From the NCBI RefSeq assembly GCF_001661345.1, contig NW_017962913.1, positions 3,094,941 to 3,158,940 of the forward strand: a stretch of 64,000 bases of DNA. The letters run 5' to 3'. Within the stretch, counting starts at the first letter, position 1. Each line of letters opens with the position of its first letter. Below are positions 7,844 to 19,277 of this stretch, piece by piece. A model generated the notes under the pieces. It worked only from the letters and a program-made list of their open reading frames with translations, ran no database searches and was not told the DNA's origin. Both the position numbers and the translations under genes were made by a program. Source of the stretch: Ascoidea rubescens DSM 1968. Its lineage: Eukaryota; Ascomycota; Saccharomycetes; Ascoideales; Ascoideaceae.

Positions 7844-10678
7844 CTATAAAATAAAATAAAGAAACGAGATAAATCCTGGTGAAACACCAATTTTTAATTG
7901 GTTCCCAATGTTTATAAACTCTTCAACTCCAGGAATGGCTGAAGAACTGGAAGCAGACGATGAAACCCTGTAGCCATTTACCAACGTAACAACCACAGGC
8001 ATTGTTTCCGAGGATAAAGACATTGTCAAAGTTACGTATCTTGTTTCAGTGCTGTCCCAACTTTGGTTTGGCTCAGAATACACTGTTTGACTTAACTCTG
8101 CACAATCAGCTCCATCAGCATCGCATTCAGCAGTGGTGTAATAAACGTCAGTATCTAGAGAAGACTCTGTGTTGGTGACTGGTGCACAATCACTTTCAGA
8201 ACATAAAACAGTCAAGAGAAGAGACTCAGAGCCCACAGAAACATGAGTTTCATAGGCAATGGATCGTGTGTTTGCAACTTCTGAAGAAGTAGTAAATGGC
8301 TCACTTGCTCCAGAAGATTCAACAACAATAGACGATTCTAGGGCAGTACTAGAAAAACTGAGGAAATCACTTACGACTGATGAAGCATATTCTTTCGAGA
8401 TGTTCAAAATTGAGCTGGTTTCATAGGCAATGGTGTTTTGGTCGTTTTCATTATATCCAGTAGACTCTTCTGGTATATCAGAAAAAGAAATAATCATCTC
8501 AGGACTGGCACTTGCAAATGTGTATGTATCTGTAACTAAGACGTAATTTTCACACACACTGTCTTCGTTACAAACAACAGCAGAAGAAATTGAATCATAA
8601 TAATTAGCAACAGTTGTTTTGGATACATCTCCTGCAGAACTGATTTCAGAAGCGATTATTTCTTGGGAAACTGTTTCGTAAGCAGTGGACTCAGAAAGAA
8701 GTAATTTCAAGGAACTATCTTGAATATCAAGAGCAGAAGAAACCAAGTCATTGATTTTAGTATTTGGATATTCAGCTGTTGCTATTTCGGAAAATGCCAT
8801 GCTAATTGTAGTTTCAGAAAGTGGGCAGTATGTTGTATATGAAGTTATAATATCATTGACTGTTGTTACAACAGTTGTTAACCCAGTCGTTAACATTGTT
8901 GTCTCACAGTTATTATCAAAACAAGAAACACTCTCAAAAACAGTAGTCGAAATAGCATTAGTTGAAATAGCATCTGTTGTAATAGTAGTTTGTAAGCTTA
9001 AATCTATTGTTGAAGTATATTCTTGAATTGGAATACCTCGAGAGCGAATTTCTGTAATAGAATCTTCTGAAACAACCGAAAGACTCAGGCTACTCTGCGA
9101 TAGCATTGAGCCTAGAATAGACTCATTGGAAGCAGTTGTTTCAACAGAACTAGATGTTGATAAACTTTGATAACTGTTGCTGTTTGAAAAATCAACTGAA
9201 TAACTACTATGAATATAATTGATAACATTAGAAGAGCTGGGAACAGCAGTAGATACTTGAAAAGTATATTCAACAGATGAAAATTCAGTTTCTTTACCAT
9301 TCACACTAGAAGTTGAAAAGCCTGAGCTCTGAACTAAACTCTCAATAGAAGGAACAACAGAAGTAGGTGTAGTTAAGGGACAAAATGTTGTATATGTTAT
9401 AACAGTAGTTCCAATTCTAACAGTAGCTGTTGTGAGTCCGGTGGTAATAGTTGTTGAGATACAATCAGTCGAATCACCAATACAAGAAGATGATAAAAAT
9501 GTAGTTGCATCAATTGAATTTGAGGGACTTTCAAAGTTTGAGCTTAGAACACTAGTTGGCGATGTTTCTAAGTCTGAGCTGAAAGCATCACTATTTAAAA
9601 TTGTACTGGAAGTCCAGCTTATATCGGTATTTAAATTAGTTAGAGTGTATTCTATGGGACAATATGTAGTATATATTGTTAAAGTCCCTTGAATTAATGT
9701 TGTGACTGTAGTAACACCGGTGGTGATAATTTCTGTTTCACAATTTACATTATTATTAGAGCAGAAAGTTGATGTTAGGGTTGTTTCTTGAACTCTGTTT
9801 GAAGTTGAAGTTGAAGTTGATGATTGAAAGGAGCCGTAATCAACATCAGCCAAAACCAGAGAACTTTCAATAGAAGTGGTTAACACTGTAGAAGACGAAT
9901 CTAATACAGATGAGGATGATTTTTCCATCTCCATAATAGCACTGAAAGAAGAACCAAGATTCAATAAAGACTGAATTTCACTTATAGAGAAAATCTCAGA
10001 TGAAGGTTGATAATTTGAATCATTAATTTTTTCTGCAGTTAATGGACAAAATGTCGTATAAACAGTAACCATGTTTTCAACAATTGCAGTCACAGTGGTT
10101 AAACCAGTTGTAAGAGTTATTGAGTTACATTGGTTATCCAAACAGGTTGATGTTGTAATTATAGTAGTTGAAATATCATCTGTGCTAGCTGGAATATCAT
10201 ATGTGTTAGTTGGAATACTTTGAGAAGTCTTATAGACTGATGATGAATATGAAATCAAGTTATCATAAGATGATGAGAGATCAATAGAATCAGTTGGAAT
10301 ATTCAAATTAGTTTCTTGAGAAATAATTTCAGATGATGAATGAATTGCAAAGCTTTCAGAAGATAATAACCCAACAACCGAAGATTCAGTGGTGGGCAAA
10401 GGAACTAAAAAAACATAAGACACTTCAGAACTACTAAAAGTTCCAGTTATATCAACAGCACCTGTTTCGACAGCAGTTGAAGAGCAGTGATGGTTTGAAC
10501 AAGAAGTTATGGTAACTGTCGTGATGTAAACGTCAGTTGTGTCATAAGCATATATAGTTGACAATAAAGCTGCCTCAACAGTCGGTGAACCTTCATTATA
10601 GCTTGAACCAGCCAAAATTAGAGAGAAGTTTGTGGAAAGAATTATTGATATGAGAAATATTAGAGTACGTTGGTTCAT
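7844..10678 (-). CDS. GPI-type cell-wall adhesin with flocculin type-3-like repeats
   Basis: Ser/Thr-rich surface protein of 944 residues. Residues 1-23 form a signal peptide ending ...SLILAG. Four repeats, at about 170-213, 299-341, 392-434 and 579-620, share a C-x(3-6)-C pair, then TTGLTTVT, then YTTYCPL; this is the repeat known from yeast flocculins and Candida wall proteins. Degenerate Cys-pair copies occur near 55-95 and toward the C terminus. The repeats are separated by unrelated Ser/Thr stretches about 65-150 residues long, suitable for O-glycosylation. The tail FINIGNQLKIGVSPGFISFLYFIL is a plausible GPI signal. No globular ligand-binding domain is recognised at the N terminus, so the ligand is unknown. 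A TATA-like run near 10747-10760 lies about 75 bp upstream. Role in adhesion or wall structure is inferred. Confidence 0.85.
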   Translation of the reverse strand: MNQRTLIFLISIILSTNFSLILAGSSYNEGSPTVEAALLSTIYAYDTTDVYITTVTITSCSNHHCSSTAVETGAVDITGTFSSSEVSYVFLVPLPTTESSVVGLLSSESFAIHSSSEIISQETNLNIPTDSIDLSSSYDNLISYSSSVYKTSQSIPTNTYDIPASTDDISTTIITTSTCLDNQCNSITLTTGLTTVTAIVENMVTVYTTFCPLTAEKINDSNYQPSSEIFSISEIQSLLNLGSSFSAIMEMEKSSSSVLDSSSTVLTTSIESSLVLADVDYGSFQSSTSTSTSNRVQETTLTSTFCSNNNVNCETEIITTGVTTVTTLIQGTLTIYTTYCPIEYTLTNLNTDISWTSSTILNSDAFSSDLETSPTSVLSSNFESPSNSIDATTFLSSSCIGDSTDCISTTITTGLTTATVRIGTTVITYTTFCPLTTPTSVVPSIESLVQSSGFSTSSVNGKETEFSSVEYTFQVSTAVPSSSNVINYIHSSYSVDFSNSNSYQSLSTSSSVETTASNESILGSMLSQSSLSLSVVSEDSITEIRSRGIPIQEYTSTIDLSLQTTITTDAISTNAISTTVFESVSCFDNNCETTMLTTGLTTVVTTVNDIITSYTTYCPLSETTISMAFSEIATAEYPNTKINDLVSSALDIQDSSLKLLLSESTAYETVSQEIIASEISSAGDVSKTTVANYYDSISSAVVCNEDSVCENYVLVTDTYTFASASPEMIISFSDIPEESTGYNENDQNTIAYETSSILNISKEYASSVVSDFLSFSSTALESSIVVESSGASEPFTTSSEVANTRSIAYETHVSVGSESLLLTVLCSESDCAPVTNTESSLDTDVYYTTAECDADGADCAELSQTVYSEPNQSWDSTETRYVTLTMSLSSETMPVVVTLVNGYRVSSSASSSSAIPGVEEFINIGNQLKIGVSPGFISFLYFIL

Positions 10679-11504
10679 TTCGAAATATTAAGTGAATTGT
10701 TTATGGCTAAAAGGATCACCTAAGTTCAACGCAAGGCATTGTATCATTTTATATATTTATAGTTGCCAAAAACCAGTTTCTGTCTTTCCCATATACAGCA
10801 TAATAATGAATAATACATCTTTTTTGTTCTAACTTCAAACATTGGAGATACAGTAGCTTTTCAAACACCTCTGAAGAACTGATATTTCAACCCAAAACCA
10901 TATCGAAAATTTTGGACCTGTCAAAAAACTCCAGACACAGAACCAATCTTGTGGAAGCTGTCATTTGTACACTAGCATGCATGTTCTTGCAGAAATAACC
11001 AGTTATTTGGTTTTGAATAAAAAACTTGATCTGTGAGCTTTTTTGTAGTAAGTCAAAACCAACTTGCTGAAACAAATGCTCTATTCCTTTATTATGAGTG
11101 ACCATCTTATTAATATTTGCAATCTTTTCCTATTAATTTTTTTTCTTTTACTTGTTTAAAGTTTGCAAATCACATTATCACAGATCTTTTTGCGAGAATA
11201 AAAAGGTTTCTTCCGATTCTTATCTTCATTTAAAGTTGCAACATTAAATGAGAGAGATTTCACAAAAGAATTTTATCTAAAAATATTTTTCTCGTGGAGG
11301 CCCAACTGGATAAAATATTTAGTTATATATCGCTTTTTTTTTGCATCACTATTTCCAATTTATTTATTTGATTGATAATAATTATCACATTAGCTATCAA
11401 TATTTCACAAGTTTAACTAAGCTGCCCACTTGCTAAAAAGATACATGATTATGAACCCTATTTAGAAGTATCAGAATGAAAAAAAAATATATACAAAATC
11501 ACCA
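10679..11504. other. Intergenic, tandem minus-strand genes
   Basis: Holds the adhesin promoter and the IRC3 3' region. A 72-codon ATG frame on the minus strand (10887-11105) is isolated, has no recognisable domain and is not called. Otherwise AT-rich with no structure noted. Confidence 0.5.
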
Positions 11505-13730
11505 TTAGACCAACTCCATTGGCCCGGTACCAAGATTAAAGTAATTTTTCAACGCAACCTTTTTCATTTTTTTTTTCTTTTCAGATTTTGATTCCATTAA
11601 TTCTGGGATCTTTTCTTTAAGCATTTCCAACACCAATGACTCACCAGTTGTAACTCTTGATGTAATAATATCAGCACATTTTCCCTTGTTGATTTCAGAG
11701 AGAAATTTTTCAATTTTCTCATTGTATAATTTTGGGTTTTCGCTGTAGTTAGTAAATATTAGGGAGTCACGAAAAATCATTTTTTTGATAAAGTTTTTTT
11801 GTTTTTGTGTTGCGGGAGCTATTCTCCATCGAGAGGTTTTGGATGTAATATATGACGGAACATATTCGTCAAGAAATGTTTCAACTGTTTCAATTAGTTT
11901 ATTTAAATCACTTTCATGCTCAATAATTGGAGTTTTCTTCACAAAATAACTGGGTTTTTTTGTTGATTTTGGCCAATATTTTTGTCTATAATTGTACTCT
12001 GCGGTATATAATAATATTTTTTGATCTTGTGGACCAACTTCCGATCTATGAACTTTGACATATGCAGTGCCTTCACAGGAAACGGTCCATGCATCACTTG
12101 CTGTCTTGATAAAGTTTATATTACTTTCAGAGAAGGCCTGTTCATAAGGATACATATTAAGGGAATTTAGTTTAACATAATGTTTGATACCAGATATTTC
12201 ATTGAAAAAGATTTTTTCGATTTTTTTGTCTTTGAGTTTCTGTAAAGTTACTGATTCATAAGGACCTTGATTTGTATCTTTATTATCTTGATTATTATCT
12301 TTTTTTTTTTTTTTATTATTAGTAACAACATCATCATCATTAATGAATTGGATAGAGTCTTCTTTACCAAATAGAGTAGGTAAGATATTTAGATCGTTTT
12401 GTAGATTCTTCGGAATAAAATTTATGACATGACAAATTGATTTATCGCCATGTAATCTTAAACCTCTTCCAATCATTTGAACCATCAAGTTTGGAGAATT
12501 GGTTGGCTTGACTAGAAAAATTGCGTCAATTTGTGGGATATCAGTACCTTCAGTAAAGACATTACAATTCATTAAAATGTTGATCTTTCTTTGTTTAAAG
12601 TCTTCAATAGTTTGAAATCTTACTTTGTTATTTGTAGTTCCAGTGACAAAGGCACTTGGTATATTATTTTCGTTGAATAGTTTTGTTAAGTTTTGAACAT
12701 GACTAACATCTGCGCCAAATAGTAGAACAGATTTAAAATTATAAGTTTTATTTAGCTGCAAAAAAATTTTTAAAACTAAAGAATTCATTTCTGGAGTGTT
12801 TAAAAGTTTTGATAATTGACTGTTATTGGATTCTTGGCCTAAGATCCCAATTTGTTTCATATCATCAATATTACCATTGTCATTACCATTTTCAATTTCA
12901 TTGTCAATGTCATCATTTGTATCGAGTTCGTTTTCGTTTTCAACTTGATTGTCGTTAAACTGTTCATCTAGATTTAAAGAAAACTTATCGGTGACAACAG
13001 TGGTGAACTTGAGATCAGTTAGCCAACCATCTTCAATCATTCCGGGAAGTGATTTATGAAAGACCAAATGATCCAAAATTCTTGACAATGATTTGCCATC
13101 GTGTCTTCTTATTGTGGCAGAAAACCCAGCAACAGAAATCCCTGATTTAAAATCATGAGAGCCAAAATGAGATAGAATAGTTTGGTATGTTGTCGATGCA
13201 GCATGGTGAACCTCATCGATAATAATCAATTTGAAATAATCAGGATCGTAATTGGGTAGTCGAGGATTGCTGTAGAAAACCAAGGACTGGATCGAAGCAA
13301 TGACAATGTCATAGTTGATTGGATCGACTTTCAAATCGCCCATATCAATGCCAATTCTGTATTCTGGCAAGATCTGAGACATTGTTTTGGCTGCCTGGTA
13401 GGCCAACTCTTTTCTATGGACTAAAATCAAGGTCTTGGTCTTGAAAGAGGAGTTCTGGTTTTGTGATTTTACATGGTCAATGAACTTTTTGATCAAATGG
13501 CTGAAGATCACAGTCTTTCCTGAGCCAGTGGGTAACGAAACACCTATTCTCCTCTTGTTTTCCTGTGTGAGGGCCTTGAAGCATCTGTCCAAGCACTCCT
13601 GCTGGTAGTCGCGAAGCTGGAAAGCAGCAAGCCTTTCTCGCCCCACAACCGTCGAGAATCTGGCCCAGCATCTCGCTGGGAAGAGCCCAGTTCGAGCCCA
13701 GCGCTGCAGTGTTCCTGTAATCCTCAACAT
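11505..13730 (-). CDS. IRC3: Mitochondrial superfamily-2 DNA helicase Irc3
   Basis: DEAH-type helicase related to UvrB/RecG-like motors, known in yeast to maintain mtDNA by acting on branched DNA. 741 residues against about 690 in S. cerevisiae. Seen: an Arg-rich, acid-free N terminus typical of a mitochondrial presequence (residues 1-31); Q-motif-like LRDYQQECL; Walker A LPTGSGKT at 66-73; motif II IIDEVHH near 172; motif III SATIRRHDG near 206; an acidic, Asn-rich insert around residues 255-290; motif VI QMIGRGLRLHG. The C-terminal third carries the Irc3-specific domain. The first 80 codons are GC-rich because the promoter island runs into the gene; later codons are AT-rich. Head-to-head with PTA1 over 497 bp. 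Confidence 0.92.
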   Translation of the reverse strand: MLRITGTLQRWARTGLFPARCWARFSTVVGRERLAAFQLRDYQQECLDRCFKALTQENKRRIGVSLPTGSGKTVIFSHLIKKFIDHVKSQNQNSSFKTKTLILVHRKELAYQAAKTMSQILPEYRIGIDMGDLKVDPINYDIVIASIQSLVFYSNPRLPNYDPDYFKLIIIDEVHHAASTTYQTILSHFGSHDFKSGISVAGFSATIRRHDGKSLSRILDHLVFHKSLPGMIEDGWLTDLKFTTVVTDKFSLNLDEQFNDNQVENENELDTNDDIDNEIENGNDNGNIDDMKQIGILGQESNNSQLSKLLNTPEMNSLVLKIFLQLNKTYNFKSVLLFGADVSHVQNLTKLFNENNIPSAFVTGTTNNKVRFQTIEDFKQRKINILMNCNVFTEGTDIPQIDAIFLVKPTNSPNLMVQMIGRGLRLHGDKSICHVINFIPKNLQNDLNILPTLFGKEDSIQFINDDDVVTNNKKKKKDNNQDNKDTNQGPYESVTLQKLKDKKIEKIFFNEISGIKHYVKLNSLNMYPYEQAFSESNINFIKTASDAWTVSCEGTAYVKVHRSEVGPQDQKILLYTAEYNYRQKYWPKSTKKPSYFVKKTPIIEHESDLNKLIETVETFLDEYVPSYITSKTSRWRIAPATQKQKNFIKKMIFRDSLIFTNYSENPKLYNEKIEKFLSEINKGKCADIITSRVTTGESLVLEMLKEKIPELMESKSEKKKKMKKVALKNYFNLGTGPMELV

Positions 13731-14227
13731 GTCTGCTTCTTTTGATCTCTTCTCTTCCCTCTGCTATTTTTGAACCTCCTCCAAAGTGCCGTCACCCTGC
13801 TCAAATCCGCTGAATCAGGCAAAAAGAAACAGGATATAATCAGCCCAACGAACCTCAGTTTCTCCAGCAAAACCACCACAAAACAGCCATCTCTGCTCCT
13901 CCTCGAGTGCCCCAGCAGAACTGATTCCACTATTGAACCACTATTTGAATCCTTCCAGTAAGATCAGTCGAGCACGAAACCAGTTTGGCACGAAACTGAT
14001 TGCGACGTTGGCTCTTCTTTCCACTGTTCAACCGTTGAGGAAGCCACCAAGTAACTTTCTCTCACGATAGCCTTCACTGAGCTGGCCAACAGTTCCTTTA
14101 ATTCCACAGGAACTTATCGCATTTTATTTTCTCGCTTTGAAGATTTATTTATTCGTCTTAGGAAGTTTTTCGTTTTTTAGTTCTACCAGTAAATCTCAAC
14201 CTCGTTTATCCCTAGGCTCTTTCTATC
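13731..14227. other. Divergent promoter region IRC3 / PTA1
   Basis: Moderately GC-rich across its first 350 bases, then T-rich just before PTA1. It serves both genes. Small frames on both strands are not conserved and are left out. Confidence 0.55.
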
Positions 14228-15658
14228 ATGTCGGATAATAACCACAATAATAGCAATGAAGTTAACAACTCTGCTGCATCTTCGGATATGGAAGACCCTC
14301 TAACAAAGTTGGAACAGGCTAGGCAATTAGCTTTATCAAACTCAAGCTTAATTCCCGATGTAATTGAGACAATATGTGCTTTAATCAATTCGTCAAATGA
14401 TAAAAAAATCTTAAAATGGTGTGTAAATTTCATTGATTACATTTTCAACAATAATGAGCCAAGTCATCAACTAAATTTTGAAACCAAGAAAAAATTATCA
14501 ATTACAGTTTTAAACTCGTTAATTAGTCTATCCCCCTTATTAAACAACATCAACAGCATTAATAACCTTAACAGCATCGATATAAATGATCCAAATAATT
14601 TCTACGATTTCAAATTCATTGAATCGATCATCAGAATTTTCACATCCATCTATGACTTGGTCTTTTATTATTTAATCAATGATATCCCCAATGACCAGGT
14701 TTATAACAATCTAATCAATTTTAAAACCTTGATTTTGTCCTTTAGTCATACAAATTATCCGTTGATTCCAACAATAGATCCAGTTAAAGATCAGTTTTCT
14801 TCCTCTATCGCGATCAAATGTCTTATTATAAGATTGATCGCGAAAATCATTCAAACTCAATCTATTTCTCCTCCAAAGGATCCAAGAAAAAGAAGATTTG
14901 AAATGAAAAATCAAATCATCGACGTATCAATATCAATCATCGCAAAGAATCACCCTTTTCTAATTCAAAATATTCTTTTAGCTGAATCCCAAGGTTACTT
15001 GGATTTATTACTAAATAACCTAAATGACGATTATTTATTACAAACTCCAATTTTTACTACAACTATTTTTTCCCTAACTAAACTAATCAAAAAAAGACCC
15101 TCTTTAACTACTAAAATCTTGAACAATTTAATCAATTATGACACCTCAAAGAAATTGCCTTACAAATTCCAAATTGTCAAAATAGCAAAAGATATAAATG
15201 ACTTAGAATTGGTTAAATTTAAATTAAATAAAAGATTTTCAAACAGAATGATTAAAAATTTTATTAACCATTGTTTCAAAAATAACTTATTACCCCCTCC
15301 AAACCCTGATTTAGCTAACGCAAACAATAATAACAACAATAATAACAGTGACAACGACTTGACAGCCTTGAACAATCTATCCCTAAAATTTAGCAAAACT
15401 TCATCATTTTTAATGACAAAATTGGATGAACAAAGAAAAAAGGGAATTTTTTATCAATCAAATGAGGATAAAGAATTTATAAACTTTATTAATAACGAAT
15501 TTAAACAAATTCCTAAAAATTCAATTGAAAAACTATCAACCGACCAAATCTCAAAGGACTTTAATAATTTAAATAAAAAAAGAAAATTTAATGATGAAAT
15601 TAATGAATTGATTAAAAAACATTATCCTGAAACTACTTTAGAATTACCAATTACTAAC

Positions 15659-15746
<88 letters not shown>

Positions 15747-17140
15747 TTACTGGTCATACAAATACTCTTAAAAATTTATATACTTTAATTGGTAGTAATA
15801 ATGAATTGAATAGTGTCGACGTTTCAATGTTAAACACAAATGGTAACAATGATTTATTAATAAATTTAATTCTTATTTCAATTGGTAAGGTTGATCTTGA
15901 AAAATTGGTTACCGGTTTATCTGTAATATCAGAAAGATATAAATCTACTTTTGAAGAAAGAATAAGATTGAAAAACACAAAAAGATCATTGATTTCTAAT
16001 GAGGGAAACGAAAAAAAGCAAGGTCAAAATAATAACAATAATAACAATAATAACAATAATAACAATATCAATATCAATGCTATTAATAATAAGATATTGG
16101 ATAAAGCTAATGGGTCATTAATTGCTCCTGATCATGTTTATAGAAATACTGAAGACAATGATATGAATTTTGATGAGAACTATGAGTCTGGAATTCCATA
16201 TATTCTACCAGTTCCAACCAAGTTTACATTGAAAGAAAAAAAAGAGCATATTAAATTAATTATCAATAATTACTTAAAGTTAGCTAATATGGATCAAATA
16301 AAATTATCCTCGTTAATAAATAACAGTAATACTGATGAGGATAAAGAGAATAATAAAAAGAGTCAAATTAAAATTCAAAAAGTAGCCATACCTGAATGGA
16401 AAAAGGACTCATGGTTGATTTTATTGACAAGACTAGCCACAAGAGGAATCTACTCCAGACTTGACAAAGAAAGACAGAAAGAAGACAAGATGGAGAGATT
16501 AGAAAATTCTTCTGATACAAGTCAAGAGAGTGGCGAAGAAAAAGATATTGAATCTGAGAATAAAGCTAATGGTTTGAAAAATGAAGAAAACGACTTGGAA
16601 ATTAATGATAAAACAAGCATTAGTGTTGAAACAAATGGAAAAAATAAAATTGATGGGTCAAATAAAACCGAAAATGAAGAATTAAGTGACTTGATAAGGG
16701 AAGCGTTGTTTAATTATTTCTTAGAAGACATTCACGAACGAATGGAGGTTGTTATTGAATGGCTAAATGAAGAATGGTATTCAGAATATGTCAAAGAAGA
16801 AAGTGAGATTCAGAGACAAGCTAAATTAAAAAATCAGAAGTTAAGTGATGAAAAAGTTTTTAAACTAATTAAAACACCTACATATCTAAAATGGACCAAT
16901 AAGATCCTTGATGCAATGATACCCTTTTTGGATTTAAAGGACCGAAAGGTATTTATCAGGTTATTTTCAGATTTGTCTTACTTGAACAAGGATATTATTT
17001 TAAAATTGAAACCGTTGTGTTTAGATCCGTTGAGAGGAATTTTGGGAAAGCAAACTATTCAGTATCTCATAAGGTTTAGGCCACCTGTGAAGGAGTATTG
17101 TTTGGAATTGTTGAATGAGGTAAAAGAAGCAGAGAAATAA
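14228..17140 (+). CDS. PTA1: Pta1/symplekin, subunit of the cleavage and polyadenylation factor
   Basis: Scaffold of CPF that bridges the nuclease and phosphatase modules in mRNA 3'-end formation and also acts in snoRNA termination; nuclear. 970 residues against 785 in S. cerevisiae. Seen: an N-terminal HEAT-like helical region (DPLTKLEQARQLALSNSSLIPDVIETI..., residues 22-340) and the conserved C-terminal block (REALFNYFLEDIHERM, VIEWLNEEWYSE, PTYLKWTNKILD, LDPLRGILGKQTIQYLIRFRPP), which matches the Pta1 C-terminal domain. The extra length is mainly low-complexity insertions: 30 consecutive Asn codons at 15656-15745, another Asn run at 16029-16074, and an acidic segment near residues 760-820. 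They fall between structured parts, so function should be kept. Confidence 0.92.
15656..15745 (+). repeat. 30 consecutive Asn codons in PTA1
   Basis: One AAC followed by 29 AAT codons, between structured parts of Pta1. Confidence 0.9.
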
Positions 17141-17849
17141 ACTCAAATTATGAGACAACTTTGCAGCCAGATTTTTTTGATTGAGTATTTACGTTAAATA
17201 GGAAATCTTTATTGTGCAAAATTACCCCAGACACAATAAGTATGATGAGGTGCTAATATTTCGAGGTGTCACTATTACGGGACGTAAAACCTTTTATAGT
17301 GGGCTGTTCGGGCTAATTTCTTTGATTATACTGATAGAGACGTGCAAACGCTGTAGTAAATGGTATTTAGTGTATTAGCTAATAGGGTAAATAATCAATA
17401 ATAACAGTGATTTATCTGTCACGTTTTAGAAACATCAAGTTTCTCGGAGATTGTTGCTGAAAATAATTAAGGTTTGGTTTAGTAATAAATTTGCAAAGTG
17501 AAATAATAAGATGAGAAGTGAAAAATAGAATAACTATTGGGCTATATAATCATAAACCTAATATGAATATTGAATAAATGATAAGAGATAGCAGGCAGCA
17601 GAACATAACAAGCTGCTGTTAAAAATGTGATGGTTTAAAAAATGAATAGACATTGAATTAAAGTGTTTTATTTTTTTAAAGAAAAAACTTGATTTTATAC
17701 TAAATTAGACGAAATAAATTTAATGAAGAGCGTAAAATAGAAAAAAACTATAAAAGAAAAAGATAGAATAAAAAGAAAGAATAAAAAATCATATCATATC
17801 AGTGACCATTAATAAAGATAATCTAATATTTACAAGCAACATAGATTGA
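17141..17849. other. Convergent intergenic PTA1 / CIT1
   Basis: AT-rich with a less AT-rich patch at 17220-17340. That patch has a TGATGA and, 85 bases on, a CTGA, but without a flanking stem, so I do not call a C/D snoRNA. No coding frame. Confidence 0.5.
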
Positions 17850-19277
17850 TTATTTTTTTGATTCAATTTTTTGGACTAATTCAATGTATTTTTCTGTTGA
17901 GAAGGATTTTGGTCTTTCAATAGAAGAACCGTAAGCTCTGTCGAGAATTAATTGTGGCAAGACACCAAAGGCTCTTGAGACACCGAATAAGACAGTGTAG
18001 AAGGAGGCTTCAGTTAAACCGTAGTATTGTAGTAAGACACCTGAGTGTGAGTCTACATTTGGCCATGGGTTTTTAGTTTTACCATGTTTGGTTAAGACTT
18101 CAGGGGCAACTTCATAGATGTTAGAGACCAATTTGAATAATTCATAGTCAGGCATGTGTTTCAAAGCGAATTCTCTTTGAGCAGTGTATCTTGGATCAGT
18201 CTTTCTCAAGACAGCATGACCGTAACCTGGAACAACTCTACCAGCATTAAGAGTATCCCACAAGTATTTTTCGATGGCAGGTTTTGAGTAGTCACCATTG
18301 AGGGTTTCTTTCATACCGAATAACCATTCAAGAACTTCTTGGTTGGCTCTACCATGTAAAGGACCAGCTAAACCGTTTAAACCAGCAGCAAGAGATAAGA
18401 ATGGGGAGGATAACGCAGAACCAACTAAATGAGTGGCATGGGCAGAGACGTTGCCACCTTCGTGATCAGAGTGGATAGTCAAGTATAATCTCATCAATTC
18501 GACGAATTCTTTGTTTTCACCGTAACCTAACAAGTTGGATAAGTTAGCACCGTAATCCAAGTCTTTGTTGATTGAAGGGATTTTACCATCTTTGAAGACG
18601 TTTCTGTAAATTTTACCAGCAATGAGAGGCAATTTAGCTAATAAGTTGATGGAATCATCAAAGGTGTATGACCAGTAATCCTTCTTGTTGACACCCTTTG
18701 CGTAAGCCTTAGCGAATTCGGATTCAGTTTCTAAAGCAGTGATGGCTAAGGAGAATTGAGCCATTGGGTGCAAGTTTGCTGGGCATCTGTCGATTAAATC
18801 GATGACATGTTGAGGTAAATCGGATCTAGCAGCTAATTCGGCAGACAAGGCAGTGGTTTGGGCTTGAGTTGGGACTTCACCGGTAAGCAATAACCAGAAT
18901 AAAGCTTCAGGCAATGGTTCGTCTCCACCTGGGGCTTTTGGTAATTCATTTTGAATGTCAGGAATAGTTCTACCTCTGAATCTTATACCTTCGATAGGGT
19001 CCAAGACGGAACCTTCCCAGACTATACCTGGGATACCTCTCATACCACCGTAGGCTTGTTCTAATAAGACTTCACCAATGACGGTTTTACCCTTTTCTTT
19101 TTTGAATTTTTTAATTGCTTCAGCCTTTTCAGGATATATTTCAGCGAATCTTTCTTTTAAGGTTTTTTCCTTAGCAATGGTTGAGTAAGCCTTAGCAGAG
19201 TTGTTGAGGAAAGATTTGGTAGCATTTTGTCTCAATAAAGAGGAACGGAGAGAAACTTTAGAAGCTAAAGAGGCCAT
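17850..19277 (-). CDS. CIT1: Mitochondrial citrate synthase
   Basis: Condenses acetyl-CoA and oxaloacetate to citrate, the entry step of the TCA cycle, in the mitochondrial matrix. 475 residues against 479 in S. cerevisiae Cit1. Seen: a presequence rich in Arg, Ser and Leu without acidic residues (1-35); the active-site His regions [13 protein letters not shown] and [20 protein letters not shown]; and the catalytic Asp in [11 protein letters not shown]. The protein ends in ...QKIESKK and lacks an SKL-type peroxisomal signal, so it is the mitochondrial form rather than Cit2. Codon use is strongly restricted, as expected for high expression. An alternating TA run at 19508-19528 upstream could act as TATA. 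Confidence 0.97.
   Translation of the reverse strand: MASLASKVSLRSSLLRQNATKSFLNNSAKAYSTIAKEKTLKERFAEIYPEKAEAIKKFKKEKGKTVIGEVLLEQAYGGMRGIPGIVWEGSVLDPIEGIRFRGRTIPDIQNELPKAPGGDEPLPEALFWLLLTGEVPTQAQTTALSAELAARSDLPQHVIDLIDRCPANLHPMAQFSLAITALETESEFAKAYAKGVNKKDYWSYTFDDSINLLAKLPLIAGKIYRNVFKDGKIPSINKDLDYGANLSNLLGYGENKEFVELMRLYLTIHSDHEGGNVSAHATHLVGSALSSPFLSLAAGLNGLAGPLHGRANQEVLEWLFGMKETLNGDYSKPAIEKYLWDTLNAGRVVPGYGHAVLRKTDPRYTAQREFALKHMPDYELFKLVSNIYEVAPEVLTKHGKTKNPWPNVDSHSGVLLQYYGLTEASFYTVLFGVSRAFGVLPQLILDRAYGSSIERPKSFSTEKYIELVQKIESKK

Noticed and set aside
10887-11105. 72-codon minus-strand ATG frame between the adhesin and IRC3 genes
   Set aside because: Too short and unsupported by any domain, promoter signal or conservation that I can judge.
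17242-17334. Possible C/D-box snoRNA (TGATGA ... CTGA)
   Set aside because: No terminal stem pairs around the boxes and no guide match that I can confirm; such short motifs are frequent by chance.
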